Positions 32,555-40,029 of a stretch of DNA of 64,000 nucleotides are shown here, one piece after another. The translations under genes and the position numbers were made by a program. Location: NCBI RefSeq assembly GCF_020421205.1, contig NZ_JAIZZH010000002.1, positions 62,001 to 126,000 of the forward strand. The letters are read 5' to 3'. The first letter of the stretch is position 1. Each line of letters begins with the position of its first letter. This DNA is from Hymenobacter pini (GTDB lineage Bacteria; Bacteroidota; Bacteroidia; Cytophagales; Hymenobacteraceae). The notes beneath the pieces were generated by a model. That model was not told where the DNA came from. It saw only the letters and a list, made by a program, of their open reading frames with translations, and made no database searches.

Positions 32555-32574
32555 ACGAAATAGATAAAAAGAAC

Positions 32575-32784
32575 TTAACGCCGGAGAAAGCCTTTGGCTT
32601 CCCAGACCGCCACGTTCTGCGTGCGCACGAAGCGCGTTTCTATGTGCCCCCAGGCATCAACCTTGTACATGACCGTTTTGCCGGCCTCCCGCTCGTGCAA
32701 TGCCTTTGTTTGCTCGGCATGCGAAAGAGTAGGCTTGACAATTTCCTCGGTGGCTCTGCGGGGGCGTTTACTAGCTGCTGACAT
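32575..32784 (-). CDS. Small hypothetical protein, 69 aa
   Basis: From ATG 32784 the product is MSAASKRPRRATEEIVKPTL and continues with HAEQTKALHEREAGKTVMYK and VDAWGHIETRFVRTQNVAVW. It is basic at the N-terminus and has no signal peptide or membrane segment. I do not recognise it. The downstream terminator supports expression. Confidence 0.55.
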   Translation of the reverse strand: MSAASKRPRRATEEIVKPTLSHAEQTKALHEREAGKTVMYKVDAWGHIETRFVRTQNVAVWEAKGFLRR

Positions 32785-32845
32785 ATCCTGCCCAACGCGC
32801 CGCGTAACCAAAAGGGTTCATCCAGCGCCTGACTACCGGAATCGT

Positions 32846-33460
32846 CTACTTCGGCTTATTCATCTGCTCGTGCATCGACGTCATCATGTCCAAATACTGC
32901 TGCAGCGGCTCCATCCCCAGCGCAGCCCGGCGCTTATCCACGTTCTTGGGGTCCCGTAATAAGCGGGATACGGCCTTGCCTATCCCCGGGCCTTTGTATT
33001 CCAGCTGCGTACCGTACTCCTGCGGCTGGCCCGCGCCCACGGCCACCCGGTCGATCAGGTAGGCGTAGTTGACCCCGCTGGCGTTCTTGCGCTTCACCTC
33101 TGGCAGCATCAGCTTCAGCACCTGCCGCTGAAATTCCGGATGCGCGTCGGCGTGCTGCACCAGCAGCCAGAAGTTAGACGAGCTTTTCTCTCCTACCTGT
33201 CGGAACCCCGGATACCCCACCTGCCGCACGATCTTCTCCAGCACGGGCTGGTGACGGGCGTAGTTCTCCTTCTCCACCTGCACCAGATTTCGGCCCGCAC
33301 TGTCGGGCTGCTGCTTAAACAGCTGCTGCATCGGCCACTGATCTACGTACGCCAGGCTATCGAGCGTCTTGCTCAACTTCGGATACAACACGGGTTTGAT
33401 CTGGGCATTGGCCCCTAGGCTCAGGCCCCACAGGGCCGCTACTACGAAAGGTCGTTTCAT
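32846..33460 (-). CDS. Secreted DUF6624-type protein, 204 aa
   Basis: A signal peptide (MKRPFVVAALWGLSLGANAQ) precedes a helical protein with NFWLLVQHADAHPEFQRQVL (about 96-115) and NYAYLIDRVAVGAGQPQEYG (131-150), which correspond to the conserved blocks of DUF6624. Members are secreted or periplasmic proteins of unknown function, common in Bacteroidota. It stands alone, with terminators on both sides. Confidence 0.7.
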   Translation of the reverse strand: MKRPFVVAALWGLSLGANAQIKPVLYPKLSKTLDSLAYVDQWPMQQLFKQQPDSAGRNLVQVEKENYARHQPVLEKIVRQVGYPGFRQVGEKSSSNFWLLVQHADAHPEFQRQVLKLMLPEVKRKNASGVNYAYLIDRVAVGAGQPQEYGTQLEYKGPGIGKAVSRLLRDPKNVDKRRAALGMEPLQQYLDMMTSMHEQMNKPK

Positions 33461-33571
33461 CCCCGGTAAGCTAGCAAATCCAGGAGAATCTCAATTTACA
33501 CTGCTTATCTCAGCACACAACCTCCCCGAAAGACACCGCTTCTAGGCTAGCTTGCTTCTTGGTTGTACAAT

Positions 33572-33606
33572 ATGCAGCCCCGTCCTTTACCGGGACGAGG
33601 CTGCAT
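33572..33606. terminator. Intrinsic terminator-like hairpin
   Basis: ATGCAGCC-CCGTCC pairs with GGGACG-AGGCTGCAT with a small internal mismatch, just beyond the stop of the 33630-33962 gene. Confidence 0.65.
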
Positions 33607-33629
33607 GCTGTGTAGGGGATGTAGTTTGA

Positions 33630-33962
33630 TTAGTAAGCCTCCTCAGCTGGGCGGTCCAGCCCGTCGATGAAGCCAGTCCAGAAATCCACGTTGTGTTGAT
33701 CGTTATCAGAAGCAGCCTGCGAGCGAGCCTGACAGGCCCGCTGGTATTCGCTCTCAATAGCAGCCGCGTAGGCGGGCGTGCCAGCACCGTATTGGCGGGC
33801 GTAGTAGTCGCGGTAGCCTTGGCCTGTCGCCAGACCACTGTAGTAATCGGGCGGAGATGCTGCTAATTGCCGGAACGGGGCAGCCGCAGCCTGCACGGGA
33901 GCCCCTGTCAGGCCGCCGAATACCAGCCCGCACAGGGCCAGTGAATACACAATGCGCTTCAT
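33630..33962 (-). CDS. Small secreted protein, 110 aa (same family as 34224-34544)
   Basis: ATG 33962 gives a signal peptide (MKRIVYSLALCGLVFGGLTG, cleavage after AQA likely). The mature part has GLATGQGYRDYYARQYGAGT, ARSQAASDNDQHNVDFWTGF and IDGLDRPAEEAY. The G-x(2-3)-Y/A-F-x-D-x-Y start and FW-x-GFIDG end match the divergent neighbour at 34224-34544. The function is unknown. The pair are probably divergent paralogues. Confidence 0.7.
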   Translation of the reverse strand: MKRIVYSLALCGLVFGGLTGAPVQAAAAPFRQLAASPPDYYSGLATGQGYRDYYARQYGAGTPAYAAAIESEYQRACQARSQAASDNDQHNVDFWTGFIDGLDRPAEEAY

Positions 33963-34223
33963 ACTAAAAGGAGATGGAGTGAATGAATAGGCCGGCAAGA
34001 TGGTTGCCCGCCGCAACGCTGCCAAGGCCAATCTTCGCGGAAATGTGACGTCGGACTTGAATATGACCAGCAAATACCGGCCAGCCGCCTCAGAACCCCT
34101 TTTGCCGCCCCACCTGGTGGCACCTGATGTCACAATCGGCAGCAAACCGGGGTTGATTGAAGCCTGAGCTGCCACTAGCTTGTCACACCGTTTACCCATC
34201 CGTCACATTTTACTATCTTTCGT

Positions 34224-34544
34224 ATGAAGCGTCTTTTAGGTATTCTTCCCTTGGCCGCAATGCTGGCCTTTGTTCCTGCCATAACCCAGGCAACTCCCCA
34301 GCTGGCAGAGCGCACCTTAATGACAGCCGCCTTTCCAACTGAATCCTACCAGGCCGGCTACCATATTGGTATAAGCGACGCGCAATACTTTGCCGATGCG
34401 TATGCCAACGGTAGCATATCCTATCAGAGTTACCTCTACAACGTGGAAGCGACACGAGCCCGCGTCGAACAACTACGCGACGAAGCAGCAGTAGGCAGCG
34501 ACGAGTGGGCCTATTTCAATGGCTACCTCGATGGTTTCCGCTAA
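34224..34544 (+). CDS. Small secreted protein, 106 aa (paralogue of 33630-33962)
   Basis: The signal peptide MKRLLGILPLAAMLAFVPAI ends near AITQA. The mature protein has YHIGISDAQYFADAYANGSI and SDEWAYFNGYLDGFR, matching the G-x-x-D-x-x-Y/F-A and W-x-x-F-x-G-Y/F-x-DG pattern of the divergently transcribed gene. A very long hairpin starts six bases after its stop. Confidence 0.7.
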   Translation: MKRLLGILPLAAMLAFVPAITQATPQLAERTLMTAAFPTESYQAGYHIGISDAQYFADAYANGSISYQSYLYNVEATRARVEQLRDEAAVGSDEWAYFNGYLDGFR

Positions 34545-34549
34545 GCCAC

Positions 34550-34617
34550 GCTCATCCTAAGCACGAACAGCGCAGCCTTTCATACGGAGAGCTGCGCTGT
34601 TCGTGCTTAGGATGAGC
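34550..34617. terminator. Very long perfect hairpin
   Basis: Arms of 27 bp (34550-34576 and 34591-34617) pair without mismatch over a 14-base loop. It is longer than a usual terminator and could have another role in the RNA. Confidence 0.75.
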
Positions 34618-34821
34618 ATTGTATCAGCAAACAAATGGCGTCAACAAAAGCACCGCTGCTACTGAACACCTGGCAACGCCCCCCGCTTCTGACAATCCAG
34701 AGGTCTATTCATTGCCTCCTGTGGTGAACTGTGACGACCCAAACGCTTGCAGAGCCTAATTTGCAGCAAGTCTTGCTAAAAAAGTTAGCCGTTTGTACTT
34801 TTACTAAAAAGTCTGCTTCTT

Positions 34822-35208
34822 ATGGCTAGCTCCAAATCCCGTACCGTGGTGCTGGACCCGACCAGTGACCTTCCGCTTTTGGCGCCTGCTTCCGGGGAGG
34901 AAACAATTGAAACCAACGACGCCATTTGCCCGGCATGTGGAGAGCTGCTGGCGTGGCATGAACAAGCGTGTCTGGCCTCGTCGGCAGCCACCTCAGTTCA
35001 GTCCGCTACCTCAACGGCCAGCACTTTCGAGTATGAATTGGGCCAGCCCGTGCGCCCGGCCGGGCAGCCAGTGGCCCGGCGAATTGTGTGGCGGGGGCAG
35101 GTGAAAGAACGGCGACCCGATACGGGTTGGCTGCATCGGGTAAATGTGTACCGCCTGGATGATGGTTACTGGGACTGCTACCACGAAACCGAACTGCAGG
35201 CGGCGTAA
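34822..35208 (+). CDS. Hypothetical protein with one CPxCG knuckle, 128 aa
   Basis: ICPACGELLAWHEQACLASS (about 35-54) contains a CxxC knuckle and a further His and Cys that could complete a zinc site. A Ser/Ala/Thr-rich linker follows, then a compact beta domain (RRIVWRGQVKERRPDTGWLH, RVNVYRLDDGYWDCYHETEL). It is not a recognised family. It stands upstream of the BLUF cluster, same strand, 116 bp away. Confidence 0.6.
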   Translation: MASSKSRTVVLDPTSDLPLLAPASGEETIETNDAICPACGELLAWHEQACLASSAATSVQSATSTASTFEYELGQPVRPAGQPVARRIVWRGQVKERRPDTGWLHRVNVYRLDDGYWDCYHETELQAA

Positions 35209-35324
35209 GTGTACCGGGTAGTGAGGCGGAAATTCGAAAACCAAGCCTATCTTCCGTGCGTTAGTACCGGCTACTGAACAATAGGCTCCTCATGATTTCA
35301 CACAGCAGCCCCTCGCTTGAGGGC

Positions 35325-35795
35325 ATGAAACATATTGTGTATATAAGCCGCGCAGTTCGTCCACTGTCGGATACAGACCTGCAGCAGCTGCTTGACCAAT
35401 GTCGGCGGGATAATGCCCAGAACGGCATCACCGGCATCCTGTTTTATAGCCACGGCAACATCGCCCAGCTGTTTGAGGGGGAGCCGCGCACCGCCGACGC
35501 CTTGTTTGACCGTATTGCCGTAGACGGGCGTCATTCGCACGTGCGCAAGCTTATTGACCGTCCGATTGTAGAGCGGAGCTTTTCCGACTGGTCCATGGCA
35601 TTTCACCCGTTGGAGCCGGCTGGTTTCGAGGCTTTGCAGGGCTTTCTGCTGCCGCACCATGTGCCCGCCGTGCCCCAGTCGCTCTCCATTGCCGATGCCA
35701 TGCTGGTAGAGCTGGTACGGCTGGCCGTATTTGGCCCCGATCCTTCTCAGCCTTTCCACCACACCTTGCCCGTTTTTCCGCTACCTGAGGAATAA
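35325..35795 (+). CDS. BLUF-domain blue-light photoreceptor (first of two)
   Basis: BLUF domains bind FAD and sense blue light. I start at ATG 35325 (MKHIVYISRAVRPLSDTDLQ) because BLUF proteins begin directly with the first strand. Key positions match the family: Tyr6 (YIS), Asn30 (DNAQNGITG), Gln48 in NIAQLFEGE, and a Trp in SDWSMAF. After about 95 residues a helical C-terminus of about 60 residues follows, with no effector domain, so it signals through a partner. It lies 107 bp upstream of a PAS histidine kinase that is followed by a second BLUF gene. Confidence 0.9.
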   Translation: MKHIVYISRAVRPLSDTDLQQLLDQCRRDNAQNGITGILFYSHGNIAQLFEGEPRTADALFDRIAVDGRHSHVRKLIDRPIVERSFSDWSMAFHPLEPAGFEALQGFLLPHHVPAVPQSLSIADAMLVELVRLAVFGPDPSQPFHHTLPVFPLPEE

Positions 35796-35902
35796 AATAC
35801 GTGTCGATATTCCCACCCATTCAGTACCGCGTAGTATCTTGCTAAGCTGAACAGTACCTGCCGATACTGTATGAGCCGCCCGATAGCAGCGGGCCGTGTA
35901 TC

Positions 35903-37783
35903 TTGACCCAGTTAATGACGTCCCCCCCCTTTGAGCAAATGCTTCGCCAGCTGCAGGCAGGTGTAGCAACACTGGCTGGTACCGACCTGCGCTACAGCTT
36001 CGTGAATACCCTCATGCACGAGTTGGTGGGCACTAACGCGGAGGGCAAGCGGGTAGCTGAGCATCCAGGACATTTTCCGGAGGCATTCGTGGAGGTGCTT
36101 CCGCGCATTCTGGCCAGCGGGGAGCGATACGTGGCTAAATCCTGCGCCTGCGGCCCCCGGCATGCCAACGGGCATTCCCGCTGCTTCGATCTATCGGTGG
36201 AGCCTTACCATATGGCCGATGGCGTGGTGGCGGGCCTGTTGATTCTGGCCGTGGATGTAAGTGAGCAGGAACAGGCCCGGCAGCGCGCCCACGAGTTGGC
36301 CCTCACCACCCGCCACCTCGACGCCCGCCTGCGAGTACTCACGGAAACGGCCCCGCTCATTACCTTTTCTACGGATGAGAATGGCCTAGTAACGTACGCT
36401 AGCCCCCAATGGTACCGCTTCACGGGGCAGCCGCCTACTGCTGATTTAACGGCCATCTGGCCCCTGCTTATCCATCCCGATGACCGGCTGCGGGTGCTCT
36501 ACGAGGCCGAAGCGGCACGGCGCACAGGTACGGGCTGGAGCTTTGAATACCGGCTGCGGCGCTACGACGGGCAATATCGGTGGATACTGAGCCGGGCCCT
36601 GCCCGAAGTGCACCCGCCCGACCCACCCGTATTCTGGCACGGGGCCCTCACGGAAATTCACTCCCAGCGGGAGCTTAGCGAAGCTCGTCGCCGGGGTGAG
36701 GCTGCCTTGCAGTTCCTGGCCGATAGTATTCCGGAGCTGGTTTGGACGGCTTCGGCTGAAGGCTTAGTTGATTACTACAATCAGTACACGCTTGACTACA
36801 CTGGCCTGACCAAAAAAGAGTTGGGACCCACCGGCTGGGTGGGTTTGCTGTACCCGGAGGAGCAGGCCGCTGCGGCCCGCCGCTGGGTGCAAAGCGTGGC
36901 CAGCGGCGAGGATTTTGAGGGCGAATACCGCCTGCGCCGCCACGATGGCTCTTACCGCTGGCACACCATCCGGGCCCGGCAGCTTAGCGACGAAACCGGC
37001 CCCCGCTGGTTTGGCACCTGCTCCGACGTGGAGGAACAGTACCGGCTGCGTCAGGTACTCCAAACCCAGTACGACGAGCTGGCCCGCGCCCACCACGACC
37101 TAGACACGTTTGTGTACGCCGCCTCGCACGACCTGCGCCAGCCTACGCTCAATCTGCGGGGGCTATTTGATGAGCTCCGCCGCTCCGCCACCTTCGCCGA
37201 CCCCGAACAGGGCGTGATGCTTCGTATGGTGGACGCGGCCCTGGGACATCTGGATACGGTTCTGACGGACCTGGCAGCCACCGTACGTACGCAACGGCAG
37301 CAACAGGAACCTATCGAGTTTCTGGATATGGCGCTGGTGCTGGAAGAGATTCTGCTGGGCCTGCGCCCTCAGATTATGCAGCGGGGGGCCCGCATGGACG
37401 TGCAGGTGCTGGAAGCGCCCGGGCTGTACTACAGTCGGGCCAATCTACGCTCTGTAGTGCATAACCTCGTCAGCAACGCACTTAAATTCAGTCATCCGGC
37501 CCGGCCACCGCATGTGCTCCTGCATGCCTACCTCACCCCGGACGATCAGCCCGTGCTGGAAGTGCGCGACAATGGCTTGGGCATGCACATCGAAAACCCC
37601 TTGCAGCCGGTTTTTCAGCTGTTTGCCCGCCAGCACACCCACGTTGACGGCACCGGCGTGGGCCTGTACCTTGTGCAGCGGATTGTGAGCAGCCAGGGAG
37701 GGCACGTAGAGGTAGCCAGCACGCTGGGCGAAGGCACCACGTTTACCATTTACTGGACCAAACCAGCGGCCGGCAATTCTTAA
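35903..37783 (+). CDS. PAS-domain sensor histidine kinase
   Basis: The 626-residue protein lacks membrane segments and is therefore cytoplasmic. It has a divergent N-terminal PAS-like domain (about 8-115) and two canonical PAS domains (about 140-265 and 275-385; repeated FEYRLRRYDGQYRW and GEYRLRRHDGSYRW). The DHp helix carries His409 in YAASHDLRQPTLN, and the ATPase has N-box VHNLVSNALKFSH, G1 DNGLGM and G2 GTGVGLYLV. No response regulator follows. With BLUF genes on both sides it is a good candidate for the kinase of a blue-light pathway. Confidence 0.9.
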   Translation: MTQLMTSPPFEQMLRQLQAGVATLAGTDLRYSFVNTLMHELVGTNAEGKRVAEHPGHFPEAFVEVLPRILASGERYVAKSCACGPRHANGHSRCFDLSVEPYHMADGVVAGLLILAVDVSEQEQARQRAHELALTTRHLDARLRVLTETAPLITFSTDENGLVTYASPQWYRFTGQPPTADLTAIWPLLIHPDDRLRVLYEAEAARRTGTGWSFEYRLRRYDGQYRWILSRALPEVHPPDPPVFWHGALTEIHSQRELSEARRRGEAALQFLADSIPELVWTASAEGLVDYYNQYTLDYTGLTKKELGPTGWVGLLYPEEQAAAARRWVQSVASGEDFEGEYRLRRHDGSYRWHTIRARQLSDETGPRWFGTCSDVEEQYRLRQVLQTQYDELARAHHDLDTFVYAASHDLRQPTLNLRGLFDELRRSATFADPEQGVMLRMVDAALGHLDTVLTDLAATVRTQRQQQEPIEFLDMALVLEEILLGLRPQIMQRGARMDVQVLEAPGLYYSRANLRSVVHNLVSNALKFSHPARPPHVLLHAYLTPDDQPVLEVRDNGLGMHIENPLQPVFQLFARQHTHVDGTGVGLYLVQRIVSSQGGHVEVASTLGEGTTFTIYWTKPAAGNS

Positions 37784-37912
37784 CCAAGATTTTGGCATGG
37801 CAGCAACCTTTCCGGGCGCGCAAAAGTTGTAGTAGCAGCCAGCGCTTACTGACGAGCTACCTGGTTGTTGAAAGGGGCTTGCGCAGCGCAAGCCTGCCCC
37901 TTACTCGCCCGC

Positions 37913-38332
37913 ATGCACCATATCATTTATTTGAGTCGCCCCACTGCTGCCTTGAGCAACGAGGAGCTGATGCACCTGCTCGACGCGGCCCGTCGCACCA
38001 ACCAGGCGCTGGGCATTACAGGCATTCTGTTTTACGGAGAAGGCCAGATTGCCCAATTGCTGGAAGGCGAACAACAGGCTGTGGAGCAGGTATACGCCAA
38101 AATCTGCGCCGACCCCCGCCACGCCGACGTCATCAAGCTGGCCGATAAGGATATTCCCGCCCGCGCCTTCGATTCGTGGGCAATGGCGTATGAGCCCGTT
38201 ACGGGCCAGGCATTCAAGGCCGTGAGCGGTTATCTGAACCCGCATCAGGCGCAGGTGCCGCCCGCTCAGCTCACCGCCGCCGATGCCTTGCTCTACGACC
38301 TGATCCGGAACACGATAACTCCGCAAACATAG
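37913..38332 (+). CDS. BLUF-domain blue-light photoreceptor (second of two)
   Basis: From ATG 37913 (MHHIIYLSRPTAALSNEELM) the 139-residue protein is a minimal BLUF photosensor: Tyr6, Asn30 (TNQALGITG), Gln48 (QIAQLLEGE) and Trp in FDSWAMAY are in place. The C-terminal 45 residues form the usual cap helices. It is similar throughout to the first BLUF protein and probably arose by duplication. The gene is 130 bp downstream of the PAS kinase on the same strand and ends before a bidirectional terminator. Confidence 0.9.
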   Translation: MHHIIYLSRPTAALSNEELMHLLDAARRTNQALGITGILFYGEGQIAQLLEGEQQAVEQVYAKICADPRHADVIKLADKDIPARAFDSWAMAYEPVTGQAFKAVSGYLNPHQAQVPPAQLTAADALLYDLIRNTITPQT

Positions 38333-38369
38333 CGTCGGCGTCAGCCACACGTTTTTATTGGCAAAAAGT

Positions 38370-38412
38370 CAGGCCGCGCCTAACTCCCGAAATCGGGGTG
38401 AGACGCGGCCTG
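38370..38412. terminator. Bidirectional terminator between convergent genes
   Basis: CAGGCCGCG and CGCGGCCTG-type arms with an inner CCCGA/TCGGG stem form a hairpin between the BLUF and nuclease 3' ends. Confidence 0.65.
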
Positions 38413-38435
38413 CTGCTTAACGAGGCGGCAGAAGC

Positions 38436-39329
38436 CTATATACTTCCCGTATCCACGCGGCTTTCCACTATTTGTTGCACGGCCGGGTCCACTGCCGACA
38501 GCAGGTCGAGGCCGGTGGCGGCTTCAATGGCATCCACAGAGGTGCGGTATTGCCCCCAGTTAGTGTTGATGGAATTGTCGTTGGGCGTATCCACGGCAAT
38601 AACCCGCGTTTCAGCCGTTACGCGGGTTGCGTCCTTGTCGCCGGTGGGCAGAATCACCACCACTTTCCAGATGCGGGCGGGCACGGTTACGCGGCCTTGG
38701 TCGAGGGCAGTTTTGTAGCCGCTGGAGCCGGTACCGCCTTTGCCGTAGCTGCCGCAGATGATGTACAGTTCGTTGCTGCCATTGGATAGCTGGGCCCGGC
38801 TGAAGTTTTCCAGGTTGGCCCAGGTCTGCTGATTGTTACGCGGCGCCTGGGGCATCATATTCGTCATCAGAAACGTAGCCGAGTTGTCGGCAGCCGTCGA
38901 TGTCCAGTCGGCGGACGGGCAGTTGTGCCCCCGGTCGAAGCCCGAGCCGCTGTAGCTGTTGGCCTGCACCTGATACCAGCCAGCCGGTAGCGTTGCATCG
39001 GGCCGGAAATCATCCTGCCGGTCAACGCTGCCCCGGTGCGAGATGGTCAGGTGCCAGCTCACCCAACTGGGAATACCCCGGTCCCGGTGGTAGCTGAGGG
39101 CGTACTGCGGCTTCAGCAATAGGTAGTTGGTAGGCTGAGCCTCATCCGCAACGGCCCCACTGGGGTTGCCCAGGGTAAGGTGCTCGGGTAGCTCCACGGG
39201 CGGAGTAACCGGCGGCGGGGTTGCGGGGGCGGGGTCAGAGGTAGTGGCGCAGGCACTCAGCCAGAGCGCGGCGGGTACAGCCAGAGCAATAGGTAAACTC
39301 CGACGGAAGGCAACAGGTGTGTAGAGCAT
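38436..39329 (-). CDS. DNA/RNA non-specific endonuclease, lipoprotein-like
   Basis: From ATG 39329 the product has a lipoprotein-type leader (PIALAVPAALWLSACATTSD, Cys near residue 27) and then a Pro-rich spacer. The NUC1 / beta-beta-alpha-metal domain has the catalytic DRGH (SGFDRGHNCPSADWT, His135) and the metal-binding Asn in LMTNMMPQAPRNNQQTWANL. Members degrade any nucleic acid and act outside the cytoplasm, for nutrient scavenging or defence. It is transcribed towards the BLUF cluster and is the only secreted nuclease in the chromosomal part of the window. Confidence 0.88.
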   Translation of the reverse strand: MLYTPVAFRRSLPIALAVPAALWLSACATTSDPAPATPPPVTPPVELPEHLTLGNPSGAVADEAQPTNYLLLKPQYALSYHRDRGIPSWVSWHLTISHRGSVDRQDDFRPDATLPAGWYQVQANSYSGSGFDRGHNCPSADWTSTAADNSATFLMTNMMPQAPRNNQQTWANLENFSRAQLSNGSNELYIICGSYGKGGTGSSGYKTALDQGRVTVPARIWKVVVILPTGDKDATRVTAETRVIAVDTPNDNSINTNWGQYRTSVDAIEAATGLDLLSAVDPAVQQIVESRVDTGSI

Positions 39330-39383
39330 ACCCCAAAGGTACAACCTCATTCTCAGCCAGTGGCCCGTGCTCGGCCAGCCCAC

Positions 39384-39794
39384 CTACTGCGCCAGCAGCC
39401 ACTCAATAGCCTGGGCTTCGCGGGAAAAGTACTGCCGGTGGACCCGGCTACGCGTATAGGCCGCCTCCAGCGTAGCATCAGGCACCATGCCAGGCTCGGC
39501 TGCAGTGGTCAGTACGGCGCTCCACCGGTAGGCTCCCTGCCCGGTAGCGCGCGGCAGCCAGCTGCTACTCAGCCACTGAATCATTTCCGGTGAAAAAGCC
39601 TGGGTATGAGTCAGCACCCGGCCCCAACCCGTTTGTTTCAACAGGTGCAACACCTGCTCAAACAGGTGTTGCACCGACGCTTGGTCAGGAGGCTCCGGGG
39701 CCCAGACAATGCGCAAAAATCCCTGAGAGTCGGCGTAGAGCTGGCCCGCTGCATTACCGTATAGCAAGCGGGGTGGTGTTGCGGAAAAAGGCAT
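39384..39794 (-). CDS. STAS-like hypothetical protein, 136 aa (paralogue A)
   Basis: The protein shares LLYGNAAGQLYADSQGFLRI with the LYFENKAGRLLEDPAGFLRV of the 42093-42509 product, and both continue with a helix and a Trp-Leu-Pro-Arg-Ala motif (SSSWLPRATGQGAYRWSAVL). The alpha/beta layout resembles a STAS or SpoIIAA-like domain that answers to a kinase. The two paralogues flank the TPR histidine kinase. There is no signal peptide. The function is inferred only from position. Confidence 0.6.
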   Translation of the reverse strand: MPFSATPPRLLYGNAAGQLYADSQGFLRIVWAPEPPDQASVQHLFEQVLHLLKQTGWGRVLTHTQAFSPEMIQWLSSSWLPRATGQGAYRWSAVLTTAAEPGMVPDATLEAAYTRSRVHRQYFSREAQAIEWLLAQ

Positions 39795-40029
39795 TGAACG
39801 GGGACAGAGGGCCCCGCCTCCTTAACGGGAAAAGCGAGGAAAGCAGGGCCAGAGCAGAAACGAAGGTGTGTAGGAGACAAATATATCGTGCGGGTGAGTT
39901 AAAGCCTGTTCTGTTCCTGAAAAATACCATTATAATCGTGTTATTTGTGGGTTGTTCGTCCAGCGTATTTTTCCGCCGGCCCGTTGCGGCAGTTGCCTCG
40001 TAAGCCACTGTATTTTGCCGTTGATTTTC

